The position numbers and the translations under genes were made by a program. Source: an uncultured Elusimicrobia bacterium (GTDB taxonomy: Bacteria > Elusimicrobiota > Elusimicrobia > Elusimicrobiales > Elusimicrobiaceae). From it: a stretch of DNA of 64,000 bases. Positions 34,601-41,220 of the stretch are shown piece after piece. The stretch is taken from positions 53,088 to 117,087 of the forward strand of contig CAMECJ010000006.1 in assembly GCA_945913025.1 (NCBI GenBank), given 5' to 3'. Positions within the stretch are counted from its first letter, which is position 1. Each line of letters starts with the position of its first letter. The notes below the pieces were generated by a model, which saw only the letters and a program-made list of their open reading frames with translations, did no database searches and was not told the origin of the DNA.

Positions 34601-36729
34601 TTGTTCCCATCAACAAACGCGATGCCAAAGACGGTACGGTGGAAGCGGATTACGTGGTTTTCTTGGAACGAAAAGAACCGGTAAAAACCCCGCCCGCCCC
34701 GCCGCAGAAGCGCAAAAATCCCGTTCAAAAATCCGCGCCCGTTCCTCCGCCTCCGCCCGTATTGCCAATGGGTGTGCCCGAAAGCGTTAAAGAGCTGTTG
34801 GTGCTTCCCAACAGCGAGCCGTACGCGCTTTGTTCGGAAGATTTTAAAATTGAAGTTTGTAACGATTTATTTTGTTCCCTGTGCCAGCTGAAAGAAGAAG
34901 AGTTGAAAGGCCACAGCCTGCGTGCGGTAATTTCCGCAGATTCTTTGCCCGTGTTTGACGAAGATTTAAAAACGCTTAGAGAGGACGGCGTTTTGTCCAA
35001 CCGCGAATACTCCATTGCGGTGGGCGGCGGCCTTGAAAACTGCGCCGTGCGGTTGACGGCTGTTAAAGAAGCCGACGGGCGGTATTTGTTTGTCCTGCGC
35101 AGCTTGGCATTCCACCGCCAGATTATGACAATTTTGGAAGAACGTTCCGCCCAGCTCAGCGCTCTTTTAGAAGCGACGGACGGAGTGGTATTTTCCGTTT
35201 TGCTGGAGAACGGCCGCTTCGGCCAACTGGATCAGGCCAATAAACATCTTGCCCAAAAAACGGGTTTTTCTCACGATGAACTCGTGCATCTGGCATTCAA
35301 AGACTTGTTTTTTGATCCCTCTCGTGACGATGCCTCCCTCGCGCTGACGCTTGATCGTGCGGAACGGGAACTTGCCGCACAGGGTAAAACGTCTTTTCAT
35401 ACATGGGTGCGTCAGAAAGAAGGCAAGGGCTTTGCCGCACAAGTAGTGGTAACAGCCCTTGATTTGCCTTGTAAAGATGCAGCCCTTGTGGTAATACACG
35501 ATCTGACGTCCCAGCTGGACCGGCTTTCTAAAGATTCCAAAGAAGCGCGCGAACTGAAAAGCGTGCGCGAAGCGCTGCCCGGCCTGTATTTAAAAACCGA
35601 CAGCGACGGCCGTGCGCTGGAGGCATACTCTAATTTGGATTATTTGACAAATGCTGAGGTAAAAAATATCTTTTTGGGCAAAACGCCCGTGCAATTTTGG
35701 CCGGAAGAAGCTGCTTCCCGCGCCATGTTTGCAATTAAAGAAGCGCTGTCGATTAATGTGAGTACGAATTTTGAGTTTGACTGGACGATTAAGGATCTTC
35801 CCTATAGTTATGAAGTGACGGTAACGCCGATTTCCGGCCGCGCGGAAGCCGTGCTGTGGATTAAAGACGTTTCTGAAAACCGTATGTATGACGGACAAGT
35901 GCGCGAACTCTACCGCATTATGCGCGAAGTGGGGCTTACCATTACAGAGCAGGTAGATAAAATTTTGGCGTTCGGACAAAAAATTTTTAATGCACAGGTC
36001 GGTATGGTGTTGCGTTTTGGGCGGGGCAAAGGAGCCGTGGAAAGTTCTGTCATATACGTTACTAAGAACGACTTTCACTTGGAACGCCAGATGGTATTTC
36101 CGGTAGAGGAATGTTTGGCGGACGTTTTGGACGGAAACGTGGTAATGTTTTCGGACCTCGGAAATGCGTCGTGCACGCGGTGCTTGCATCAGGCGAAGGG
36201 TTTTGGTTCGCTGATTGCCGCGCCGCTTTACGTGGGCGGAGAAGTGCGGGGCGCGTTGTGCTTTGCCTCGCGTGTTTCGCGCCGCAGTTATGACCAAGGG
36301 GCGGAAGAATTGATGGGGCTGATGGCAAAACTGCTGGGGTTTCGCATTGAACTGCGCCAGACCGGAAAAATGCTTGGCGATGCGTCGCGCTCGCTCGCGC
36401 GGACGTTGGAGTATGTGAAAATGCCTGCTGTGATGATTGATTTGGACTATCAGATAACATACGTCAATAAAGCTTTATTAGAAGAAACGGGCCGCCGCGT
36501 GCATAATTTGCTGGGGCAGGATTTCTTTGCCGAATTGATTCGCAATGACGATCTATCCAAACAAATATTTAAAGCGTCCGCGCGATCGTGTTCGGGCAAC
36601 GCGTTTCAAGTACGTATGGACCTGCTGCACGAAAACGGTTTGTACGAAGATACGCCGTGGGACGTATTCGTCTGTAAAGATGAGAACGGAAAGGTGGACG
36701 GTTATGCGCTGATTGCGTCGGAACGCTGA
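31651..36729 (+). CDS. Giant multi-PAS/GAF protein with no visible output domain
   Basis: 1692 aa from the ATG at 31651, behind GAGGAAA; the ORF-track start 165 bp upstream is rejected. I count about eleven to twelve PAS units. Units 3-6 (residues ~260-755) are clear tandem repeats, each ending in a VxEDITxK-type stretch. A Pro-rich linker (PVPPPPPVLP, ~residue 1040) divides the protein. A GAF domain (~1425-1590) and a last PAS follow. No histidine kinase, GGDEF, EAL, methyl-accepting or HTH domain is visible, and no transmembrane helix. It may act by protein-protein contacts or feed a separate kinase. Downstream neighbours give no hint. Confidence 0.9.
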   Translation: MPNKLFSFFSGKDDSAVAPVKVLTPEMFAFLQYFPTAVLLLDATGKITFANPAAAALLRTDVSSLTSSRSDRLGLTMTQIRALSDASSPQKMVLDIVNPDAEALSVSVGARPLASTPFIMLTLEDVPLFRQLNAEKAFFASLVDGYPVAVTVQNLAGMCLQWNKKAEELFGHKSPSVFNQSIYGFLPKEVVQSVKRMDEELASKQQTQYGVRLTYNNEKSEPRVLAVTKTMLADPDGKGHFILSLYEDITEHHLHEQELQRNRTLLQAILDNIPLGLYTRDCDAKMIFYNKQSMKVLNEHDSKQVDHPHPYQDEEVVKAHRQREDQILRDGKACDYPEEVYIDASGNEKIIHMIKVPLMDAGPKPLVLTIVEDITKRRQQEKEIQRVNGLLSAIVQNAPIGLYARDVNGRMLLRNKLCNHLFGDIADESYDEKGNLPHETAEQVSHYISREQEILQSGQTRNIPEEEYVTASGDKKLLHLVKVPVNGPSAQERFVITLVEDITEKRLQERKLIETKNALQAILEHVPVAIYARNVDDTLSFVNRQAAEMFTGEAEYHCEDNFYGEREKALFKDGKMLEFPEETYITKNGDKLLLHLIKVPVFDKDGKPFMVLTVAEDISEKKKQERAIVDARNFLQTLINQLPVALSVKDYDGKYIVWNKKSEELFGVTSEEVIGRTAYRSDINKDQAEFLREADLRVFESKREQNIPQELISTASAGIKIMHTVKTPVFNADGTPNCLMMVSEDITAKTKMEKQIREANDKNTLLMENAREGFMILDEGKIIYANRAFSRFLGFEEVKDITGRALVDFAAEDHRLFLQDKYDAVLAGAQDASSAIEVHFIKKNGSEVEAEFAAVVSKYLGRRIVLGFVRDVTGSNRQLREVKNERERFRSAFEKNVTPAVILSHKGYISVMNESARRMFGFTEADKNFYRNVYMRPAVSLAARKKLKQGLPAHMDYVFDFARAAKMFPSRMEGTEKLPLCVTFVPINKRDAKDGTVEADYVVFLERKEPVKTPPAPPQKRKNPVQKSAPVPPPPPVLPMGVPESVKELLVLPNSEPYALCSEDFKIEVCNDLFCSLCQLKEEELKGHSLRAVISADSLPVFDEDLKTLREDGVLSNREYSIAVGGGLENCAVRLTAVKEADGRYLFVLRSLAFHRQIMTILEERSAQLSALLEATDGVVFSVLLENGRFGQLDQANKHLAQKTGFSHDELVHLAFKDLFFDPSRDDASLALTLDRAERELAAQGKTSFHTWVRQKEGKGFAAQVVVTALDLPCKDAALVVIHDLTSQLDRLSKDSKEARELKSVREALPGLYLKTDSDGRALEAYSNLDYLTNAEVKNIFLGKTPVQFWPEEAASRAMFAIKEALSINVSTNFEFDWTIKDLPYSYEVTVTPISGRAEAVLWIKDVSENRMYDGQVRELYRIMREVGLTITEQVDKILAFGQKIFNAQVGMVLRFGRGKGAVESSVIYVTKNDFHLERQMVFPVEECLADVLDGNVVMFSDLGNASCTRCLHQAKGFGSLIAAPLYVGGEVRGALCFASRVSRRSYDQGAEELMGLMAKLLGFRIELRQTGKMLGDASRSLARTLEYVKMPAVMIDLDYQITYVNKALLEETGRRVHNLLGQDFFAELIRNDDLSKQIFKASARSCSGNAFQVRMDLLHENGLYEDTPWDVFVCKDENGKVDGYALIASER

Positions 36730-36756
36730 TGTTTTTGACGGGCACGGAGACGGTTA

Positions 36757-36790
36757 ATTGTCGAACTAATCTGTTTTTTTATTCGACAAT
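36757..36790. promoter_or_regulatory. Inverted repeat upstream of the pirin-like gene
   Basis: Perfect 9-bp arms ATTGTCGAA and TTCGACAAT separated by 16 nt including T7. Could be an operator or a weak attenuator; there is no terminal T-run after the second arm. Confidence 0.5.
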
Positions 36791-36843
36791 CGGTTACTCT
36801 GCCGTTAAACTAACCTCATAAAGAAAGTAATCAGGGGGTATTT

Positions 36844-37626
36844 ATGGGGAGAAAGACATCGGGAAAACGTTCCCGGCAGCCTGTAGATCCGGCAGGACCG
36901 TGTTTGATGGTCTGTCGGTTGGTGGAGCGTAAAAACGCAAAAGATTTTGACCCGTTTTCTTTTTTGAGCGTTTGTTATTGCGGAGAAAAATTTGACCGCA
37001 CTGCCGCGCCCGTTCCGGCGCCGGAACCGGAGCGGCTGGCTATCAACTATTTAGTAACGGGAGAGGTGCAACCCGTAGAAATGCCGGTGGGAAAACAGGC
37101 GGAAGCGATGGTGAATACGGTGGGCGGCCTCCAACAGGCGGCAGGGCGTTCGGTCAACGTACTGAATGCGGAACTTTGGATAAAAGCTTTTGATCCGTCC
37201 GACGGGGCGGGACAACGGTTGGAATTGGACAGCGAAAACGTACCGCTGGTCCGTACGGGGGACGGGGTGCAGGTGCGCGTTCTTGCCGGCCGGTACGGCG
37301 ATACCCCCGGAGCCGTGTTTGAATATCCCGCAGGTACCGTTTTGTTTGATGTAACGCTTTCGGAAGGAGCGGTATTTGAATACCAAGCTCCGCCTGAGAA
37401 CACCACCTTTGTGTACGTTTTCGCAGGAAAGGTCCAATTTGGACGTAAAGGGCGTAAACGGTTTGGTAAAAATTCGCTTTTACGTATCTCGGGCGGAGAA
37501 ATTTTTGCCGCAACGTATTGTTCCGGCGCACGTTTTCTGCTTATTTCGGGGCGTCCGGCAGACCGCGAAAAAGCAGCGATTTGTCCGCAGGAAGAAAAGA
37601 AAATTTGCCGCGTGAACGGCAAATAA
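36844..37626 (+). CDS. Pirin-family protein lacking the metal ligands
   Basis: 260 aa. The N-terminal cupin is recognisable by FDPFSFL and the INYLVTGEV strand, and the C-terminal cupin by VQVRVLAGRYG, FVYVFAGKV and LLISGRPADRE. The four iron ligands of pirins are gone: the PHPHRGF segment is PVPAPEPERL here, and the H-x-E loop (GRGIVHSE) reads GRSVNVLN. It is therefore unlikely to be a metal-dependent quercetinase-like enzyme. GGGGG lies upstream of the ATG. Role unknown. Confidence 0.75.
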   Translation: MGRKTSGKRSRQPVDPAGPCLMVCRLVERKNAKDFDPFSFLSVCYCGEKFDRTAAPVPAPEPERLAINYLVTGEVQPVEMPVGKQAEAMVNTVGGLQQAAGRSVNVLNAELWIKAFDPSDGAGQRLELDSENVPLVRTGDGVQVRVLAGRYGDTPGAVFEYPAGTVLFDVTLSEGAVFEYQAPPENTTFVYVFAGKVQFGRKGRKRFGKNSLLRISGGEIFAATYCSGARFLLISGRPADREKAAICPQEEKKICRVNGK

Positions 37627-37673
37627 ACTGCGGGGAGTATCGTTTGTGTTGGATAAATGGCTAAGGAGAATTT

Positions 37674-38429
37674 ATGCTGCGCAAATATCTGACGTTGGGA
37701 ATTTTACTGTGGATTTGCGCGCTGGCTAATGCGCAAATCCAACGGTCGTACCATTACGGCGTGGTGCCGACGGAAAACATTACCACGTTTGAGGTCAATC
37801 CGTCCACTACCGTTATAGACAATTCAGGCGGGATCTCGTTCACCCAGCTTACGCTGAAGGCTTACCGCGTGATTGATGAGCGTTTTAACTGGGGGATAGA
37901 AGCTCCCGTCTCCCGCTATGAATCGCCGGATAAATCCGTCAACGGGTTGGGCGACGTGTTGGCCAGTTTTTCGTGGTTGATTCCGGAGAATGAGGATTCT
38001 TTGGGTTATGGTTTTAAGATGGAACTTTTTCTTCCTACGGCCACCGATAAACGGCTGGGTACGGGTAAATTGGTGGCCAGCCCGTCGGCGTTTGTTTTGT
38101 TTTCGCTTCCGAAAAATTTGTATGCGGCTTTTGGATATAAGCATTATCAGTCTGTGGTAGGAGACCACGCGCGCGACGACGTAAACTACGGACGGTTGCG
38201 CGCCAATATCGGGTATATGTCGCCGGCGCAGTGGTGGGTGCTGACCAACTTGTATTACTATATAAATTACGAACGCGGCGGGCAGGCGGAGTTTATTCCC
38301 GAACTTGAAATCGGCACGCTGGTGAACGAGGGGACGGCATTTTATATTAACGGCAGTACGCACGCCTCCGGCAACTGGCGCACTAAAGACTGGAGTTTGG
38401 GAGTCGGCTTCAAACTGTTGTATTTCTAG
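37674..38429 (+). CDS. Outer-membrane beta-barrel protein
   Basis: 251 aa. Signal peptide (MLRKYLTLGILLWICALANA) and alternating beta-strand pattern to a terminal aromatic residue (LGVGFKLLYF), typical of outer-membrane barrels. The general style resembles the MetA-pathway/transporter-like barrel families, but no specific function can be claimed. AAGGAG precedes the start and a terminator follows. Confidence 0.75.
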   Translation: MLRKYLTLGILLWICALANAQIQRSYHYGVVPTENITTFEVNPSTTVIDNSGGISFTQLTLKAYRVIDERFNWGIEAPVSRYESPDKSVNGLGDVLASFSWLIPENEDSLGYGFKMELFLPTATDKRLGTGKLVASPSAFVLFSLPKNLYAAFGYKHYQSVVGDHARDDVNYGRLRANIGYMSPAQWWVLTNLYYYINYERGGQAEFIPELEIGTLVNEGTAFYINGSTHASGNWRTKDWSLGVGFKLLYF

Positions 38430-38438
38430 ATTATTTTT

Positions 38439-38466
38439 ATCCCCTGCTTAGGCAGGGGATTTTTAT
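38439..38466 (+). terminator. Terminator after the beta-barrel gene
   Basis: ATCCCCTGC / GCAGGGGAT with a 4-nt loop and a T-rich tail. Confidence 0.9.
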
Positions 38467-38514
38467 GTGCCCCTCTTAGCCGCCGCGTTAAGTTTAGCGG
38501 CGGCGTTTAGAAGT

Positions 38515-38532
38515 GCGACAAGATGTTGTCGC
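38515..38532. promoter_or_regulatory. WYL-regulon operator, site 1
   Basis: GCGACAAGATGTTGTCGC: 7-bp half-sites GCGACAA/TTGTCGC around GATG. The right half doubles as a -35 (TTGTCG) with TATAAA 16 bp downstream (38548-38553). It controls the zinc-ribbon peptide gene at 38588. Related sites at 40757 and 47783. Confidence 0.75.
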
Positions 38533-38587
38533 GAACCCGTGTTATCCTATAAATGCAGTAAAAATTACTTATAGGAGAAACAGTCTT

Positions 38588-38698
38588 ATGCCGGAATATA
38601 AATATGAATGCAGCAAATGCAGACAGTTATTTACTTATAGCTTTCCGCCTGCAGGTTTGAAGTGCCCTACTTGCGGTGGCAGCTTGTTTAGAAAGTAA
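38588..38698 (+). CDS. 36-aa FmdB-like zinc-ribbon peptide
   Basis: MPEYKYECSKCRQLF start with CSKC and CPTC pairs, an FmdB-type zinc ribbon at minimal length. AGGAG precedes the ATG. It is the first gene behind operator site 1; the ORF-track start inside the operator is rejected. Function unknown. Confidence 0.78.
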   Translation: MPEYKYECSKCRQLFTYSFPPAGLKCPTCGGSLFRK

Positions 38699-38766
38699 AT
38701 TCTTTCTTCGGGGGGAGGATAACATCTCCCCCTGAAATTTCTAAAAACCGTAAGGAGTAGTTGTTT

Positions 38767-38802
38767 ATGCGGCTTAATGTTGACTATAAAAATGGTCTTT
38801 GA
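38767..38802 (+). CDS. Candidate 11-codon leader ORF
   Basis: ATG after AAGGAG encodes MRLNVDYKNGL and stops inside the 5' arm of a hairpin (TGGTCTTT 38793-38800 with AAAGACCA 38823-38830). This resembles a translated leader controlling the gene at 38846. Too short for the ORF track; coding not proven. Confidence 0.35.
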   Translation: MRLNVDYKNGL

Positions 38803-38845
38803 CCGGAAGGTGGGAACGAAAAAAAGACCACGATGATTATAACGA

Positions 38846-39157
38846 ATGACGAACAGAATTAAATTTGAAGATATCCGAAAAATGTATAAAGAATACGCCG
38901 ATAAAATAATGCGTTTGGGTACGGAACGCATTATAGAAACGGAAATCCCTTGGGAGAAAGTAGCTTGGGGGCGAGAGATTGGCACGCAAAAAATTCTTCC
39001 GTTTTTTCATAAAAAAGCACCGGACGGTACGGCCCAATTATTTTGTATCTGCGAAAACGGGCAAAAACAAACGATGAGCAACCGCGATTTTGCCTATATA
39101 TACGATTTGTGGGACAAAGACGGTCATTTGCTGCATATTGCCTTTTACGGGTTTTAA
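38846..39157 (+). CDS. Hypothetical 103-aa protein
   Basis: No recognised domain. It is a mixed charged/aromatic soluble protein (WEKVAWGREIG, FAYIYDLWDKDG). It follows a hairpin and the small leader ORF, with no strong Shine-Dalgarno. A terminator follows at 39174. Probably accessory. Confidence 0.55.
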   Translation: MTNRIKFEDIRKMYKEYADKIMRLGTERIIETEIPWEKVAWGREIGTQKILPFFHKKAPDGTAQLFCICENGQKQTMSNRDFAYIYDLWDKDGHLLHIAFYGF

Positions 39158-39173
39158 ATGGTTTTTTTAACGC

Positions 39174-39200
39174 CGCCCTGTGTTTTGCGCAGGGCTATTT
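39174..39200 (+). terminator. Terminator after the 103-aa ORF
   Basis: GCCCTG...CAGGGC hairpin followed by TATTT. Confidence 0.6.
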
Positions 39201-39248
39201 AAATTGGCGGAAATATCGTTATTATCCCCACACGTGAGTGCAAATAGA

Positions 39249-39284
39249 TAAAAAACGCCGCTCCATTATTATAATAGGGCGGCG
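39249..39284 (-). terminator. Terminator of the leftward WYL operon
   Basis: On the minus strand CGCCGCCC ... GGAGCGGCG followed by T6, just after the stop at 39302. Confidence 0.75.
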
Positions 39285-39301
39285 CGACAACGTGTTGACG
39301 T

Positions 39302-39703
39302 TTAATGTTTTAATTTAATTCCTCTCTGTTTGTAACACCATTCCCAGCCGTTCGGACGTTTCGATTTGTATTCTTTATTTAATCGACTGTTTTCCTCGGT
39401 TGTAATCCATGCCGTTTTAAGCTCTTTTTTTAATATCGTTTCGATAGATTTTCCGGTTATTATCTCTTCAATTAATGTAGATAAAGGATTGCAATGCTCT
39501 AAAATAATCCCTTTTAAGAAAGCATTTTTTTTCTTATTAGCACGTTGTTTAGGAACGGTCAGTTTGTGTAAATCAGATCCTTTGGCCTTTTCATCCCAGA
39601 GTTTCTTTGCTTCTTGCGAGATATAATCTGCTTCTCTTCTTTCGGAAGCAAAATAGAGGGTGGTTCTGATTAAAACTTTGATGTGTTTTTTGTTTCTTCG
39701 CAC
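39302..39703 (-). CDS. Hypothetical 133-aa protein
   Basis: Lys-rich soluble protein with no family recognised; starts with GTG and overlaps the end of the 47-aa gene by 34 bp. AT-rich compared with core genes. Third gene in the WYL regulator operon. Confidence 0.55.
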   Translation of the reverse strand: MRRNKKHIKVLIRTTLYFASERREADYISQEAKKLWDEKAKGSDLHKLTVPKQRANKKKNAFLKGIILEHCNPLSTLIEEIITGKSIETILKKELKTAWITTEENSRLNKEYKSKRPNGWEWCYKQRGIKLKH

Positions 39704-39813
39704 TTCGTGGCATTATATAGTTTGCGTAAATTTTTTAATACGTTAATTACTTCTTTTTGTTTTGGAGAACATGAAAGAGGTTCTGCTTTAAAAGGCTGTT
39801 TGTTGTTTGACAT
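39670..39813 (-). CDS. Hypothetical 47-aa protein in the WYL operon
   Basis: ATG at 39813 is preceded by GGAGG inside the end of the WYL gene; the ORF-track start further up is unlikely. Polar peptide (KQKEVINVLKNLRKLYN helix). No function recognised. Confidence 0.55.
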   Translation of the reverse strand: MSNNKQPFKAEPLSCSPKQKEVINVLKNLRKLYNATKCEETKNTSKF

Positions 39814-39815
39814 AC

Positions 39816-40733
39816 TTACACCTCCTCCAAATACGCTTTTAATTGCGTTTTTACCAGTTCCGCCAGCGGGGCGGGGGATAAAACTTTTATCTCCGGTATC
39901 CAATGGAAAATGGTGTGCTTGATTTCATCTTCCCCTGTGGCGCGGCAGGTAATAATCAGGCTGCCGTCGGGGCGTTCCTCTTGTATTTGCTGCAAGGGGA
40001 AGTATTTTTTTACTTTAAAATACTTGGCAATTTTGGCCGAAGCGTGCAGGGTAACTTCCAGCTCCCGTGTTTTGTCAAACCAAATGTTTGTACCTTCGCG
40101 GATGATTTTTTCTATTTCGGCGTTATATTTAAAAAACTTGCCCAGCGCGGTGGCTGAGGTAATTTTTTCCAGGCGGAATTTTAACAGTTTATCGTCGTCC
40201 GTCAGTGCCAAAAGATACCAAAACCCTTCCACCCACAGCAGTTTTAACGGGCGTACGGGGTAGCAGGCGCGCTTACCTCCGTCGTAACAGACAGTTACTT
40301 TTTCCCGCGCGCGGATACATTCGCTCAGCTCCTTTGTAATAGCGGTATCGGGGTATTCTTCGCCGCCGGATAGTTTGATAAAAAACGGGCTGTTATCTTC
40401 TGCGTCCAGCAACCGTTTTTTAAGTAAATCAAAAGAATTCCCAAAGGTTTTGCCTAGCGATTTGGCCATCTCGCTCATAAACACCAATAGAGAGGCTTCC
40501 TGTTGCGAAAGGTGCGCTTTTTCTAACGAAAACCCTTCCATAAACGCATACTCGCCCGCGCGCGGGCAGTAGAGCGGAAAGTCCGCCTCTTGTATAGTGC
40601 GCATATCGCGCTGCAGCGTGCGCAAGGATACGCCCAATTCGTCCGCCATATCCGCCAGGCAGACGGGGCCTTTGTCCAAGGTATTTAATTCGTATAACAA
40701 ACGGGTAATTTTGTTTTGCATTTCTTTTTGCAT
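39816..40733 (-). CDS. WYL-domain transcriptional regulator
   Basis: About 305 aa from the ATG at 40733. An N-terminal DeoR/YafY-type winged HTH (ADELGVSLRTLQRDMRTIQ), then the WYL domain (residues ~140-210) with RPLKLLWVEGFWYLLAL, and a C-terminal WCX-like extension. WYL domains sense ligands, including nucleic-acid signals in DNA-damage and defence regulators. The operator at 40757 lies directly over its -35 region, and TATCAT is 7 nt before the ATG, so autoregulation and a leaderless mRNA are likely. The ORF-track TTG start inside the operator is rejected. Confidence 0.9.
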   Translation of the reverse strand: MQKEMQNKITRLLYELNTLDKGPVCLADMADELGVSLRTLQRDMRTIQEADFPLYCPRAGEYAFMEGFSLEKAHLSQQEASLLVFMSEMAKSLGKTFGNSFDLLKKRLLDAEDNSPFFIKLSGGEEYPDTAITKELSECIRAREKVTVCYDGGKRACYPVRPLKLLWVEGFWYLLALTDDDKLLKFRLEKITSATALGKFFKYNAEIEKIIREGTNIWFDKTRELEVTLHASAKIAKYFKVKKYFPLQQIQEERPDGSLIITCRATGEDEIKHTIFHWIPEIKVLSPAPLAELVKTQLKAYLEEV

Positions 40734-40756
40734 ATATCTAATGATAGCAGAAAATG

Positions 40757-40774
40757 ACGACAAGATGTTGTCGT
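40757..40774. promoter_or_regulatory. WYL-regulon operator, site 2
   Basis: ACGACAAGATGTTGTCGT in the divergent region between the WYL gene and the 80-aa gene at 40824. The central 16 bases are identical to those of site 1. Confidence 0.78.
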
Positions 40775-40823
40775 GTACAAATTATACATTAGATCCGTAT
40801 ATTTAGGAGGATCCCGAACTGAT

Positions 40824-41066
40824 ATGACAAATAATAAGATACTGCCCAAAGGAGCTAAAACAGCAGATGATGCTTGGACGGAACTCTTGCAGCATAGTTT
40901 GATGCGGTATTGGAATATCCTGTTGGATTGCGTACAGGCAGAGGGGTTGAAGGGGTTGCACAGGCCCGCCGCTAAAACAGCCTTAACCGAAGTGCGCGGG
41001 ATATTGCCGCCGCTCTCGGCGGTGGAAATACTGGTGTTTTGGCAATTAGGCCAAGATTTCAATTAA
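40824..41066 (+). CDS. Hypothetical 80-aa protein divergent from WYL regulator
   Basis: ATG at 40824 after AGGAGG; the ORF-track GTG start in the operator is rejected. It is helical (DDAWTELLQHSLMRYWNILL) with no recognised family. Controlled by operator site 2. Confidence 0.65.
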   Translation: MTNNKILPKGAKTADDAWTELLQHSLMRYWNILLDCVQAEGLKGLHRPAAKTALTEVRGILPPLSAVEILVFWQLGQDFN

Positions 41067-41194
41067 TCAAACAACACGTTATGGTTTAAATGTTCAAACA
41101 GGCGATAAAAATTTCTCGGAAAAAAATAAATACCAAGCCAGAAAATATCGCTTTTATCTTGAAGGTGCAGATATCAAAGAAAATAAATAAATAT

Positions 41195-41220
41195 CTCCCC
41201 GCATATAGCGGGGAGTTTCT
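41195..41220. terminator. Bidirectional terminator between the 80-aa gene and addA-like gene
   Basis: CTCCCCGC / GCGGGGAG with a 5-nt loop, flanked by T-rich sequence on both strands. Confidence 0.85.
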
